Positions 26,851 through 35,366 of a stretch of 64,000 bases of DNA are shown in pieces. How positions within the stretch are numbered: position 1 is the stretch's first letter; every line of letters begins with the position of its first letter. Position numbers and translations under genes: made by a program. The DNA lies in assembly GCF_002265875.1 (NCBI RefSeq), contig NZ_NPFA01000011.1, forward strand, positions 43,210 through 107,209, read 5' to 3'. Under the pieces are notes generated by a model. It had not been told where the DNA came from and did no database searches. It worked only from the letters and a program-made list of their open reading frames with translations. The DNA comes from Marinococcus halophilus. Lineage in GTDB: Bacteria; Bacillota; Bacilli; Bacillales; Marinococcaceae.

Positions 26851-27813
26851 ATGATAGCAAAATGGATCGATAAATATGCTTTAAACCAACTTCACAAAGT
26901 TAAAAGTGAAAATTATCAATATGCTCCTCCCAGGCGGGTGCCAAGACAAGACGAACGAGAACAATTTTATGCTGCAACCGATCTTGATCTTTCATTTAAC
27001 CTTCTTCCAAGCAAACATTATTTAGAGGGTACATTTCAAGCTCAAAGTGCGATCAAAGCAGAGCATAAAGAGAATCAAATTTTGTCTGGCGAAGCGTATA
27101 TTCAACATGTGTCAGCTCCTAACATTGTCTTTGTCCACGGATGGCGAGCAGATTCACATGATCGTACAAAAAGTATTTTTCACGAGACGTTTCAAAAGCA
27201 AGGATGGAATATGTTTTATTATTGTATGCCATATCACTTAGAACGAGAGCCTGAAGCTTCCTCGTATAGTGGAGAAATGATGATTTCTGCTAATATTGCT
27301 CGAACAATTGATACAGTCCAGCAGACCATTCAAGAACTACGAGGTCTAATAAAGTGGCTGAAAACGTATCATGGGGGACCAGTCATTGTCGTTGGAATTA
27401 GTTTAGGTGGATTTATTTCTAATTTATTAGCTACATTGGAAGAAGAGATTGATGCTCTGATTTCTGTTTTCTATGCTAATCGTATGTCATACGCTATTTA
27501 CCACACGCCGGCTGGCAAGTACATCAAACAGGATTTGAAAGATCATGGGGTAGAGTACGAAAATTTAGCGGAGTATTGGCGTATCATTGATCCAAGCGAA
27601 GCAACACCTAAAATATCTCAAGATAATATTTTACTTATGAGTGCAAAGCATGACCAATACGTAAGTAATCAGGATGCAAATAAATTATGGGAAACCTGGG
27701 GGCGACCGGCACGTTCGATATACAACAGCGGTCATGCAGGATTTGTTTTTAAAAAACGGGCTATTGCGAAAGAAACCAAGGCATTTATTCAAAAATCTTT
27801 AGGACCTCAATAA
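26851..27813 (+). CDS. Alpha/beta-hydrolase-fold protein
   Basis: A cytoplasmic protein of about 320 residues. IVFVHGWRADS supplies the oxyanion region and VVGISLGGFIS the nucleophile Ser (GxSxG) near residue 183. A late Asp (SAKHDQYV) and His (NSGHAGF) complete the triad. The substrate is unknown. Start 26851 is preferred over 26839 by ribosome-site spacing. Its stop is 2 nt before the histidine kinase ATG, so the two are translationally coupled, which suggests it makes, destroys or senses the kinase's signal. Confidence 0.8.
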   Translation: MIAKWIDKYALNQLHKVKSENYQYAPPRRVPRQDEREQFYAATDLDLSFNLLPSKHYLEGTFQAQSAIKAEHKENQILSGEAYIQHVSAPNIVFVHGWRADSHDRTKSIFHETFQKQGWNMFYYCMPYHLEREPEASSYSGEMMISANIARTIDTVQQTIQELRGLIKWLKTYHGGPVIVVGISLGGFISNLLATLEEEIDALISVFYANRMSYAIYHTPAGKYIKQDLKDHGVEYENLAEYWRIIDPSEATPKISQDNILLMSAKHDQYVSNQDANKLWETWGRPARSIYNSGHAGFVFKKRAIAKETKAFIQKSLGPQ

Positions 27814-27815
27814 CT

Positions 27816-29183
27816 ATGGTAGTACTAGTTATTTTGCTTTGGCTCATGGCATTGGTCTTAATCGCTGTTTATCCATATAGTGAGACGACACGGTGGGCTG
27901 CTTCGATCGGGTTTGGTGGGGGGGCTGGTGGCTTGGCCAGTGTATTAGGAGCAGGCACAGATCGGCCAAGCTATATTCTTATTGCCGATAGTATTTTGAG
28001 CTCGGTGGGTCACTTTTGGACACCGGTAGCTGTTTTAATGTTTGCGCTTATATATAGTGACATATTTCAAAACCAAAAAATGAAAAAAATATGGACCATT
28101 CTTTTTTTAATGCCTGCTATAAGTATGTTATTCTCAACCGAAATTTATCCTGATTTTTTACTGAATCATCAATTTTTTGCCGTGTGGGTTACCCCCTATG
28201 TTTTAGTTTGCAACGGTCTGCTTGTATATACTGCATGGAAAGAAACGAGGCTATCGATTAAAAAACAAAAAATATTAACAGCTATTATTATCGTTCCCAT
28301 TCTTTCTTTTGCACTTGTAACAAACATTCTTTTAGAAGCTATGAATATTTCGGGTATGTGGCGATACAATACCTATATTATTGGATTTCAGTTCATATTG
28401 TTTTGTGTATTTGTTGTTAAATACGGATTTCTTGGTGTTCAAGTGCAATTTGTGCAGCAGTCGCGCAGCGTGCAAGCACAGAAATCCGGTACATCGTTAT
28501 TTAATCACGCAATTAAAAATGAAGTAAGTAAATTGGATTTAATGGTCAAACAATTTAATCAGGATTTACTGTCGGAAAGTCAGCGAGAAAACCTCCACAT
28601 GATGCAGCAAACCACCCAGCATTTGCGTGAACTATCGCAAAGAGTACAAAGCAAATTAGATACTATTGAACTACGTCGAGAGAATTTCGATCCGCATTTG
28701 TTAATAAAAGCTGCTCAAAAAGAACTTTTGTTAGCAGACGACAATATCGAGATCCATACTCACATTCGTTCTAAACATTCGTTTTATGGCGATCCTATTC
28801 ATATTCAGGAAGTCATTAATAATATTATTAAGAATGCCAAAGAAGCACTGAGAGGAAATGGAGATATAAGTATCGATGTGTACGAGGCGAGAAAGTATAT
28901 GGTGCTAGATATTACAGATAACGGTCCAGGTATGGATAAATTGGAAAGCCAGCGAGTAATGGATCCGTTCTATTCAAAAAAACAGCAGACGGAAAGCTAT
29001 GGTTTAGGGCTAACTTATTGTTTCAATATTATGCAGCAGCATGGTGGAGACGTTACAGTTCAAAGTCAGAAAAACCGTGGGACTACCTTTTCGTTATGGT
29101 TTCCAAAGTCCAAATATGTCTGGTTTTCGCCTGGCACAAGTAGGAGGTATAGTAATGCCCCAAATACGGGTAGCTATCATTGA
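27816..29183 (+). CDS. Seven-TM sensor histidine kinase
   Basis: In 455 residues seven hydrophobic segments cover about 1-210, followed by a dimerisation helix with probable phospho-acceptor His231 (NHAIKNEVSKL) and a GHKL ATPase domain: N box NNIIKNAKEAL near 334-344, DNGPGMD near 368, GLGLTYCF near 397. There is no extracellular domain, as in peptide- or lipid-sensing kinases. It starts 2 nt after the hydrolase and overlaps the response regulator by 29 bp. Membrane signal unknown. Confidence 0.88.
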   Translation: MVVLVILLWLMALVLIAVYPYSETTRWAASIGFGGGAGGLASVLGAGTDRPSYILIADSILSSVGHFWTPVAVLMFALIYSDIFQNQKMKKIWTILFLMPAISMLFSTEIYPDFLLNHQFFAVWVTPYVLVCNGLLVYTAWKETRLSIKKQKILTAIIIVPILSFALVTNILLEAMNISGMWRYNTYIIGFQFILFCVFVVKYGFLGVQVQFVQQSRSVQAQKSGTSLFNHAIKNEVSKLDLMVKQFNQDLLSESQRENLHMMQQTTQHLRELSQRVQSKLDTIELRRENFDPHLLIKAAQKELLLADDNIEIHTHIRSKHSFYGDPIHIQEVINNIIKNAKEALRGNGDISIDVYEARKYMVLDITDNGPGMDKLESQRVMDPFYSKKQQTESYGLGLTYCFNIMQQHGGDVTVQSQKNRGTTFSLWFPKSKYVWFSPGTSRRYSNAPNTGSYH

Positions 29184-29748
29184 GGATGATTCTATATGGT
29201 CCACGTTGCTCTCGGAATATTTAGAACAGCAAGGCGGGATGCATGTCTCAGTGATAGCCAAGAGTTATGAAGAAGCATTGGCTATAGATATAAAACAAAT
29301 AGATATTGCTTTAATTGATTTATCTTTAGACAAGGATCAAGAGGAATTACAAGGACTGAAACTTACGAAAGCATTTCAAGAACGATCGTTTAATCATGCA
29401 ATCGTCCTAACATCATGGGACGATGAAGACACGATAGATGAAGCTTTCCAAGCAGGCGCGGTAAATTATATTACCAAAAATTCTTATGAAGACTTACCAA
29501 TCATGATCCAAAGTGTTTATGCAGGCAAACCTCTCATTCACGGGGATGCAGCACAAACGTTATTGAAATCCTATCGTCAAGAAAAGGATATGCGTGATCT
29601 GACACCCCCAGAGAAGGAAGTTTATATTCTTCACAAGAAGGGATGTACAAAAAAGGATATTGCCCAAAAGCTTATTAAATCGCCTGAGACAATAAAAATG
29701 CAACTCCGAGAGGCAAAGAAAAAGGTTAAAAAAGCCAAAAACTTTTGA
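29155..29748 (+). CDS. LuxR/NarL-type response regulator
   Basis: A 197-residue regulator with a receiver domain (acidic pair Glu10/Asp11, phospho-Asp55 in LIDLSL, Lys near 106 in NYITKNS) and a C-terminal HTH (LTPPEKEVYILHKKGCTKKDIAQKLIKSPETIKMQL). The start at 29155 follows AGGAGG and lies inside the kinase gene. The helix-turn-helix is short and very basic at the end. It ends before a strong terminator, so the three genes form one operon. Targets are unknown. Confidence 0.88.
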   Translation: MPQIRVAIIEDDSIWSTLLSEYLEQQGGMHVSVIAKSYEEALAIDIKQIDIALIDLSLDKDQEELQGLKLTKAFQERSFNHAIVLTSWDDEDTIDEAFQAGAVNYITKNSYEDLPIMIQSVYAGKPLIHGDAAQTLLKSYRQEKDMRDLTPPEKEVYILHKKGCTKKDIAQKLIKSPETIKMQLREAKKKVKKAKNF

Positions 29749-29779
29749 TAATCTCAATACAGTGAGTAAGCGACTAGAA

Positions 29780-29820
29780 CGAAAGGGAGGGTTAGTATTT
29801 TAACCCTCCCTTTCGTTTTT
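29780..29820 (+). terminator. Strong rho-independent terminator
   Basis: A 15-bp perfect stem (29780-29794 with 29801-29815; CGAAAGGGAGGGTTA arm) with TTTTTT ends the hydrolase-kinase-regulator operon. Confidence 0.9.
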
Positions 29821-29927
29821 TCTTTTGATTAAAATAAATGTAGAAATGGAAAGAAAGGGTTTCAAAACCACAAATAAAAATAACTAAGATAATAATTTTT
29901 ACGGATTTTCATATCGAGGTGAGGGAA

Positions 29928-30161
29928 ATGAATCAAAAACAACAGAGAGTGTCCTCATGTGAGTTGGCTTTTCGAGCCAAATTTATCCGCACATTTGATG
30001 ATGAATACTATGAACTAAAAGGCAGTATGGCAGTGGAACGAAAAGGGAAAGTCGCTCGATTAGCCGACATTTACTATCGAGTACGTTCTGCACAGAATCA
30101 TCAGCGCTGTCAGATCGCCAAACGAAAAAAACCTGAGGAAGAGTTGATCTTACATCAATAG
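29928..30161 (+). CDS. Small basic protein of unknown function
   Basis: A 77-residue Lys/Arg-rich protein, no membrane segment. GAGGTGAGGG precedes the ATG at 29928; an in-frame GTG at 29919 overlaps the ribosome site and is less likely. It contains CELAFRAKFIRTFDDEYYELKG, which could be a small beta-hairpin. It sits between the two-component operon and the conjugation module, so a regulatory role in transfer is possible, but no motif shows it. Confidence 0.6.
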   Translation: MNQKQQRVSSCELAFRAKFIRTFDDEYYELKGSMAVERKGKVARLADIYYRVRSAQNHQRCQIAKRKKPEEELILHQ

Positions 30162-30454
30162 CACGTCTATAACTACATATTGCGTGTCCTTCTGATTTTC
30201 CGGCATGATCTTGAGGATATACGACTTCGATGCAGGTTTGCGAATTCCAGCCTAAAACTCGCCGCTACTTTGACGGCGTAAAATGTCGCTTTTCTTTCTG
30301 GTTCTTCGTGCATGCCTAAAACGTTGTGCATTGGGAAGCTACGGCTCCGGCTGTACGCATGTTTCCATAGGGTTCCCGCTTTCAGCCATAAAGTGGAAGT
30401 CCCCGAACACCGAACCAGAAGGAAGGGGGAAGTGTACAGGAAAGGATGTTTGTA
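30162..30454. other. Non-coding lead-in to the GC-rich module
   Basis: About 290 bp marking the change from AT-rich plasmid backbone to the GC-rich transfer module. Only short repeats are visible. A minus-strand frame here (30173-30706) is a shadow. No promoter with good -35/-10 was found. Confidence 0.4.
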
Positions 30455-30886
30455 ATGCGAATGAAACGTCTGGCTCTTGTGCCGTTGCTTGGTTCTGTTC
30501 TCACGCTGTCGGCCTGCGGCGGTCCGGCCACGGAAGAAATCGAGGACTACGATCAGTTCATGGAAACGATCAATGCTGATGATTTCACCGGGTTTGCGAT
30601 GTATATTTACAGCCCGGACGTGGACGAAGCCAAAGATAACGTGTTCCAGGCATTTGACGAAACCAGTGCCACGCTCACGTATACGAACGGGTGGGAGTAT
30701 GACCAAGAAACGAAAGACCGGGCCAATGAAAACAGTGGAAAAATGGATTTAATTCATCCTAGTGATGATGTGGTGTACGTCGAGAACGGTGAAGTATTAG
30801 AAGAATTTGAGGTGGACGGGGACGACATTCAACGAGAAGAATACGAGGGTGAACTGCAAGCCTTTGTCGAAAAATACGCTGAATAA
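30455..30886 (+). CDS. Lipoprotein, first gene of the conjugation module
   Basis: The protein has 143 residues with a type II signal peptide: basic MRMKR, a hydrophobic run and lipobox LSACGG near residues 20-25. The mature part is very acidic and faces outside. The start at 30455 follows AGGAAAGG; 30461 is also possible. It may coat or tether the transfer machinery or mediate surface exclusion, but I recognise no family. Confidence 0.65.
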   Translation: MRMKRLALVPLLGSVLTLSACGGPATEEIEDYDQFMETINADDFTGFAMYIYSPDVDEAKDNVFQAFDETSATLTYTNGWEYDQETKDRANENSGKMDLIHPSDDVVYVENGEVLEEFEVDGDDIQREEYEGELQAFVEKYAE

Positions 30887-30899
30887 ACGAGGTGTCTCC

Positions 30900-31118
30900 G
30901 TGGCAGGACGAAAGGAACAAAAACAGAAAAAAGATATTGCTCGAAAAATGATGGAAAAACAGAACGTGAACTACGAGGACTGGTTGCACGAACAGCACAC
31001 CAAATACATTGACGATCATCTGTTGGATTTTGTCGGCTTGGACGAGGACAGTAACGAGAAAACGCCAGCCAACGAACCAACATCTTCACGCACCGAAGCA
31101 TCCACCGAACGATACTAA
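30900..31118 (+). CDS. Small hydrophilic transfer-module protein
   Basis: A 72-residue protein with GTG start at 30900, shortly after GAGGTG. It is charged (many Lys, Glu, Asp and Gln), with likely helices and an unstructured C terminus, and has no membrane segment. It lies between the lipoprotein and a pilin-like gene with 13 bp and 22 bp spacing, so it is part of the operon. Function unknown. Confidence 0.55.
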   Translation: MAGRKEQKQKKDIARKMMEKQNVNYEDWLHEQHTKYIDDHLLDFVGLDEDSNEKTPANEPTSSRTEASTERY

Positions 31119-31140
31119 CACACTCTTAGGAGGGACAACG

Positions 31141-31413
31141 ATGAAAGAACTAATGGCACAATCTTTGACCGTTGGGGCCGCAGGCGTTGACGGACTGGTA
31201 TCGACCGGCGAACAAATTTTAAGCATGGCCCAAACAATGGGGCTGATTTGCGCGGCAATTGCGCTGTGTGTCGGCGGCTATTACTTGATTCTCGGCGGCG
31301 ACCGTGGCCGGACCAAATCGGTCGGATGGTTTATCGGCGCAGCGGCCGGCCTTGTGATCGTGATGGGCGCTTACGGGCTGGCCCAAGCGATTGATTCCAA
31401 TATATCCTTTTAA
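31141..31413 (+). CDS. VirB2/TrbC-like pilin or channel subunit
   Basis: A 90-residue protein with two hydrophobic helices (LICAAIALCVGGYYLIL, and GWFIGAAAGLVIVMGAYGLA) separated by a short basic loop (GGDRGRTKS). This is the pattern of VirB2-like subunits in type IV secretion. AGGAGG precedes the ATG. It is followed by a small terminator-like hairpin, which may set a high level of this subunit. No signal peptide is evident, so VirB2 identity is inferred from topology and context. Confidence 0.6.
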   Translation: MKELMAQSLTVGAAGVDGLVSTGEQILSMAQTMGLICAAIALCVGGYYLILGGDRGRTKSVGWFIGAAAGLVIVMGAYGLAQAIDSNISF

Positions 31414-31444
31414 CGACATCATATAATTATCTAGCATCGAAACA

Positions 31445-31469
31445 AGAGCCGTTCTGCGGCTCTTTTTTT
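31445..31469 (+). terminator. Attenuator-like terminator after the pilin-like gene
   Basis: AGAGCCG (31445-31451) pairs with CGGCTCT (31457-31463) and is followed by seven Ts. It would lower transcription of downstream transfer genes relative to the pilin. Confidence 0.75.
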
Positions 31470-31495
31470 CATGCTTTTTTTAAGGAGGACGAACC

Positions 31496-32599
31496 ATGCT
31501 GCACGTGAATTTTACGCAAGGTAATCACCCGAAGATTCCTCGGCATCAACGGATGCCCTTCGATGAAGCCGTCAAACTCTCGCAGGAGATCGAAATGGAC
31601 ATGCGAGACCAGAACAAGACCATTCCGGCCTATTTCTACGTCTTGGACGATGATTTGAACGAAGAAATGTATGAAGGCCGGTTTACGTTTGGAAGCAAAC
31701 AGGCCCCGAACCTGTTCATGCACATCAAAAAGAACCTGCCGAAGATTCGCACCAGCAAGGAAAAAGAACGGATACGGCTGGGTTTTCTGGAAGATATGGA
31801 TGCATTGGTAGAAGAACAATACAAATTCGAGGAACAGATCAGCCCGAACGAGAACGTGGATGCCAACTATGTGTCCCGGTTGAAACGGTGGCAACGCAAA
31901 ACGGTGTACGGCGTGGCGGCCTTTTTCGTTCTCACGTCTATTGGCCTGTTTTCCTTCTTTATTTTGCAATTATCCTCGGTCAGTGCGGAAATGCAGGAAG
32001 TCACGAACACGAAGGAAACGCAGGAAGCCAAAGTCAGCACCTATCAAGATGCGCTGATGGGGGATGAACAGGAATTGCTGGATTACTACAAGGATAAAGA
32101 CCCGGCCGATCTTTCCACGCAGGAACGCAATATCTATGCCAGTTTTCTGGCCGACAAGGACCAGTTTCAACAGATGAACAAGCTGTTCGACAACAAAGCC
32201 ACGGCCGTGGAATTTATTCGCTTGAACAAGAATACCGATACATTGAACGCCTATCACGATGCGTTTCCTACGGACGAAGGGGCGTTTGAACTGGCCTATC
32301 AGAACGGCAACTACGAGAAAGTGATTCAGACCGACAACGTAGACATGACGAACCGCCGAAGCGAAATGCTGGCAAAAGCCTATCTGCATCAAGACGATGT
32401 GGAAGGAGCTGAACAGGTCTATCAGAACCACCAGAATGATGCCGTTCGGGAAACCATCGACACGTATCAAGAAAATCAGTCCACGATAGATGATTTGAAC
32501 AGTCAGATCGACGATCTGGACGAGGACGAGGATGCGGACAAGATCGAGGAATTGGAACAGGACAAAGAAGAAGCGCAACAGCAACAAGACGACCTTTAA
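31496..32599 (+). CDS. EssB/YukC-like single-pass membrane protein
   Basis: A 367-residue protein: soluble N-terminal domain (1-135), one membrane helix (about 140-160; VYGVAAFFVLTSIGLFSFFI), a TPR-like helical region (about 210-310) and a charged coiled coil (320-367). This architecture matches EssB/YukC of type VII secretion more than any VirB8. It is inside the conjugation operon, so it may be a scaffold for the transfer machine. The family assignment is by architecture only. Confidence 0.45.
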   Translation: MLHVNFTQGNHPKIPRHQRMPFDEAVKLSQEIEMDMRDQNKTIPAYFYVLDDDLNEEMYEGRFTFGSKQAPNLFMHIKKNLPKIRTSKEKERIRLGFLEDMDALVEEQYKFEEQISPNENVDANYVSRLKRWQRKTVYGVAAFFVLTSIGLFSFFILQLSSVSAEMQEVTNTKETQEAKVSTYQDALMGDEQELLDYYKDKDPADLSTQERNIYASFLADKDQFQQMNKLFDNKATAVEFIRLNKNTDTLNAYHDAFPTDEGAFELAYQNGNYEKVIQTDNVDMTNRRSEMLAKAYLHQDDVEGAEQVYQNHQNDAVRETIDTYQENQSTIDDLNSQIDDLDEDEDADKIEELEQDKEEAQQQQDDL

Positions 32600-32611
32600 A
32601 GGAGAGACAGG

Positions 32612-35170
32612 ATGAAAATACTCAAAACAAAAAAAGCCCACGGCATTTTAGCCCTGCTCGGGGCATTGGTGTTTTTTCTATTATCCAATACGCTGATTAA
32701 TTTTTGTATCACCAACGTTCGCAACCTGCTTCAAGGGCTTGGCAACCCGGACCCTCCCGGCGTGTCCTTTAACTTCTTAGGGTTACTATTCACGACCTCA
32801 GACATTCCGGCGCTTGGTTATTTGTTTCTATTTATCGCAACGCTGATCGTGGGCGGCATTTTCTATTACAAACTAAGGAGTAACTTTAAAGACCTTACCG
32901 AAGGGGATGCCAAAGGGTCCAGTCGCTTTACGACCTTGAAAGAGATTCAACAGCAGTACAAAGCGATTCCCGAAAAAGCAACGGAAGAAGAACAGCGCTT
33001 CCCCGGTGAAGGCGGCGTCCCGGTTTCTCGGGAAGGCAAGCAGATATACATTGATGATTCCAAAAGCAATAACTTATGGATAGGAACAACAAGAAGTGGT
33101 AAAGGCGAAATCGGTATGTTTCCGATGATCGACATTTACTCCCGGGCCGAACAGAAGGCGTCAATGGTTTTAAATGACCCCAAAGGCGAGTTATTGGCGG
33201 CATCAAAGGCAACGCTCGAACACCGGGGCTATCATGTGGAAGCCCTGAACTTGATCGAACCGGAAATCCGGTCCATGAGTTTTCAGATCCTCCGCATGGT
33301 GATTGACGCCTATGAGGAAGGCGATCTGGGGAAGGCTGAACAACATGCGAAGGCGATTGCTCACATGCTGTACTCGGACCCGGAAGCCAAAGATAAATTC
33401 TGGCAGGATTCGGCCAGTTCCTTATGCACAGCGCTAATTTTGGGGCTGTGCGAAAAGAACCTGCCGGACCACCCGGAAAAAATCACGATGTACTCCGTGG
33501 CGAACATCCTTAACGAACTGGCAAGCCAACAGACCGCCGATGAAAAAGGCAACACACGAACAGGACTGGACGACTTTTTTGACAGTCTGCCAGCAAGCCA
33601 TCCGGCCAAACTCCAGTATGCCACGGTGAAATTCGCAAGTGGGGCAGGCCAGACGGTCGCTGGGATTTATGCCAATGCGTTTGATAAGTTGAGCATTTTC
33701 ACGCTCACGCCGATTGCGAAAATGACCTCGCACCATTCCTTTGATATGCGAAAGGTCGGGTTTGGCAAGCACATCACGGGCATTGCATCGGCGCAGGGCG
33801 AAGTCACGGCCACGTTCCCGGAAGGAACGGAACGAACCCGGGCGAACACGAATGGCCTGTTTAAGTTCAGTCATGACCGATCACTGGAAAAAGGCCAGAC
33901 CGTGACCTTTCACGATCATAAGAAAGACACAACCCTCACGGTGATGGTGGAAGCCATTAACGAAGAAACCGGAACAGTTACGTACAAGGTCCAGAACGAA
34001 CCACAAGAGGTGATTACGCTCCGGGAATTTGAACACTTCACGAAGCCCACGGCCGTCTTTCTATTAACCCCGGATGATGATACGTCCCTGCATGTGATTG
34101 CGTCCCTTTACGTCAAGCAGCTGTACACCGAACTGGCGAAAACGTCGTACTTCACGCCGGGACGGAAATGTATTCGGCAAGTCGTCTTTATTTTAGATGA
34201 ATTTGGGAACATGCCCGCGATCTCGGACATGGGCAACATGATTACGGTCAGTCTCGGCCGCCGGATTCACTTTAATCTGGTCGTGCAGGACCTTTCGCAG
34301 ATCAAGCACAAATACGACAAGGAAGCCGACAACATTATTGGCAACTGTGCCAATAAAATGTATCTGCTTTCTACGGACTATGAAACGAACGAGGAATTTT
34401 CCAAACTGCTGGGCGAAAAGACAATCAGCTCCAACAGCCGGTCCGGGAGTACGCTTAGTACGGATAAAAACAAGACCGAAGGGACGGACGGCCGCCGCCT
34501 GCTCGATGCGTCCGAACTCGGACGATTGAAACCGGGCGAAATGGTGGTGTACCGGGGCATCAAACGGGAGGACTTGAACCGGGAAAACGTGACCCCGTAC
34601 CCGATTTTCAACCACGGCAAGAGTCAAATGAAATTCCGGTATGAATATTTAAGTGACCAATTTAATACCGACACCGACCTGGAGGACATTAATATTACCT
34701 GTGACCATGCAGGGCTTGATCTGACAAAAGTGATTTACCGATTCGAGGAAGAAACCACCGATCACGGACCGGCCAATCAAGACGGGCCAAAGCAAGATCA
34801 ACCCCAATCACCTTCTTCCAACGACCAACAAAAGGAAGGCGACAACAACCAACCGGCCGATAATAACGCACCGAAACAGGCCGTAGGCATCAGTGAGGAT
34901 GCGGCGGCCTTTGAAAGCAAGCCCGTTCAAGAGGTGATAGATGCTACGCTCTTGCAGATATTAGACCAGCAAGTTCCTTTAGACGTGCATCAGATGAATG
35001 TGAGCGAGTGTGAGGCTTCATTAACCGAATGGAACGAAGCCGAATGGATACCCGAACGAATGATGACCCAAACGAAAGATGCTATTAAAAATGAACGCCG
35101 AAAGTATCAGAAATCCATCGACAAAGGGGAGAATGAACATGCCGAACCGATCTCTTCAACGACTGGCTGA
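32612..35170 (+). CDS. VirD4/TraG-type coupling protein ATPase
   Basis: An 852-residue coupling protein that links the relaxosome to the type IV channel. Two N-terminal membrane helices (about 10-34 and 68-86), Walker A GTTRSGKG at 158-165 and Walker B VVFILDEFGNMP near 522-533 are visible. An insertion of about 60 residues (near 418-475) and an acidic/Gln-rich C-terminal tail (690-760) are unusual. AAAGGAGA precedes the ATG. Related to pSK41 TraK and ICE coupling proteins. Confidence 0.95.
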   Translation: MKILKTKKAHGILALLGALVFFLLSNTLINFCITNVRNLLQGLGNPDPPGVSFNFLGLLFTTSDIPALGYLFLFIATLIVGGIFYYKLRSNFKDLTEGDAKGSSRFTTLKEIQQQYKAIPEKATEEEQRFPGEGGVPVSREGKQIYIDDSKSNNLWIGTTRSGKGEIGMFPMIDIYSRAEQKASMVLNDPKGELLAASKATLEHRGYHVEALNLIEPEIRSMSFQILRMVIDAYEEGDLGKAEQHAKAIAHMLYSDPEAKDKFWQDSASSLCTALILGLCEKNLPDHPEKITMYSVANILNELASQQTADEKGNTRTGLDDFFDSLPASHPAKLQYATVKFASGAGQTVAGIYANAFDKLSIFTLTPIAKMTSHHSFDMRKVGFGKHITGIASAQGEVTATFPEGTERTRANTNGLFKFSHDRSLEKGQTVTFHDHKKDTTLTVMVEAINEETGTVTYKVQNEPQEVITLREFEHFTKPTAVFLLTPDDDTSLHVIASLYVKQLYTELAKTSYFTPGRKCIRQVVFILDEFGNMPAISDMGNMITVSLGRRIHFNLVVQDLSQIKHKYDKEADNIIGNCANKMYLLSTDYETNEEFSKLLGEKTISSNSRSGSTLSTDKNKTEGTDGRRLLDASELGRLKPGEMVVYRGIKREDLNRENVTPYPIFNHGKSQMKFRYEYLSDQFNTDTDLEDINITCDHAGLDLTKVIYRFEEETTDHGPANQDGPKQDQPQSPSSNDQQKEGDNNQPADNNAPKQAVGISEDAAAFESKPVQEVIDATLLQILDQQVPLDVHQMNVSECEASLTEWNEAEWIPERMMTQTKDAIKNERRKYQKSIDKGENEHAEPISSTTG

Positions 35171-35342
35171 CGTCTTGCACCATTTTGAAGATATGAAGGT
35201 GGGGGGCGAACTGATTATCCGGCTCACGGATGGAACGGTCAAAGTCAAAGAAAAGAACGATGATTCCGGGAATGTGGACGTGCTCGTGGATGAATACGAT
35301 TATGCGATCAACACCAGTGTGAACGAGTTTTTGACCTGCTAG
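35139..35342 (+). CDS. Small transfer-module protein
   Basis: A 67-residue protein, overlapping the 3' end of the virD4-like gene by 32 bp. The start at 35139 has GGGGAGA 8 nt upstream, better placed than ATG 35133. It is mixed charged with beta-strand-like RLTDGTVKVKEKNDDSGNVDVLVDEY. It lies between the coupling protein and the VirB6-like gene. Function unknown. Confidence 0.6.
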   Translation: MPNRSLQRLADVLHHFEDMKVGGELIIRLTDGTVKVKEKNDDSGNVDVLVDEYDYAINTSVNEFLTC

Positions 35343-35366
35343 ACCGGGCCGAAAGGAGGGAACGCC

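Noticed and set aside
30162..30454. A group II intron or structured RNA at the module edge
   Set aside because: No domain V-like hairpin and no reverse transcriptase; only short repeats are visible.
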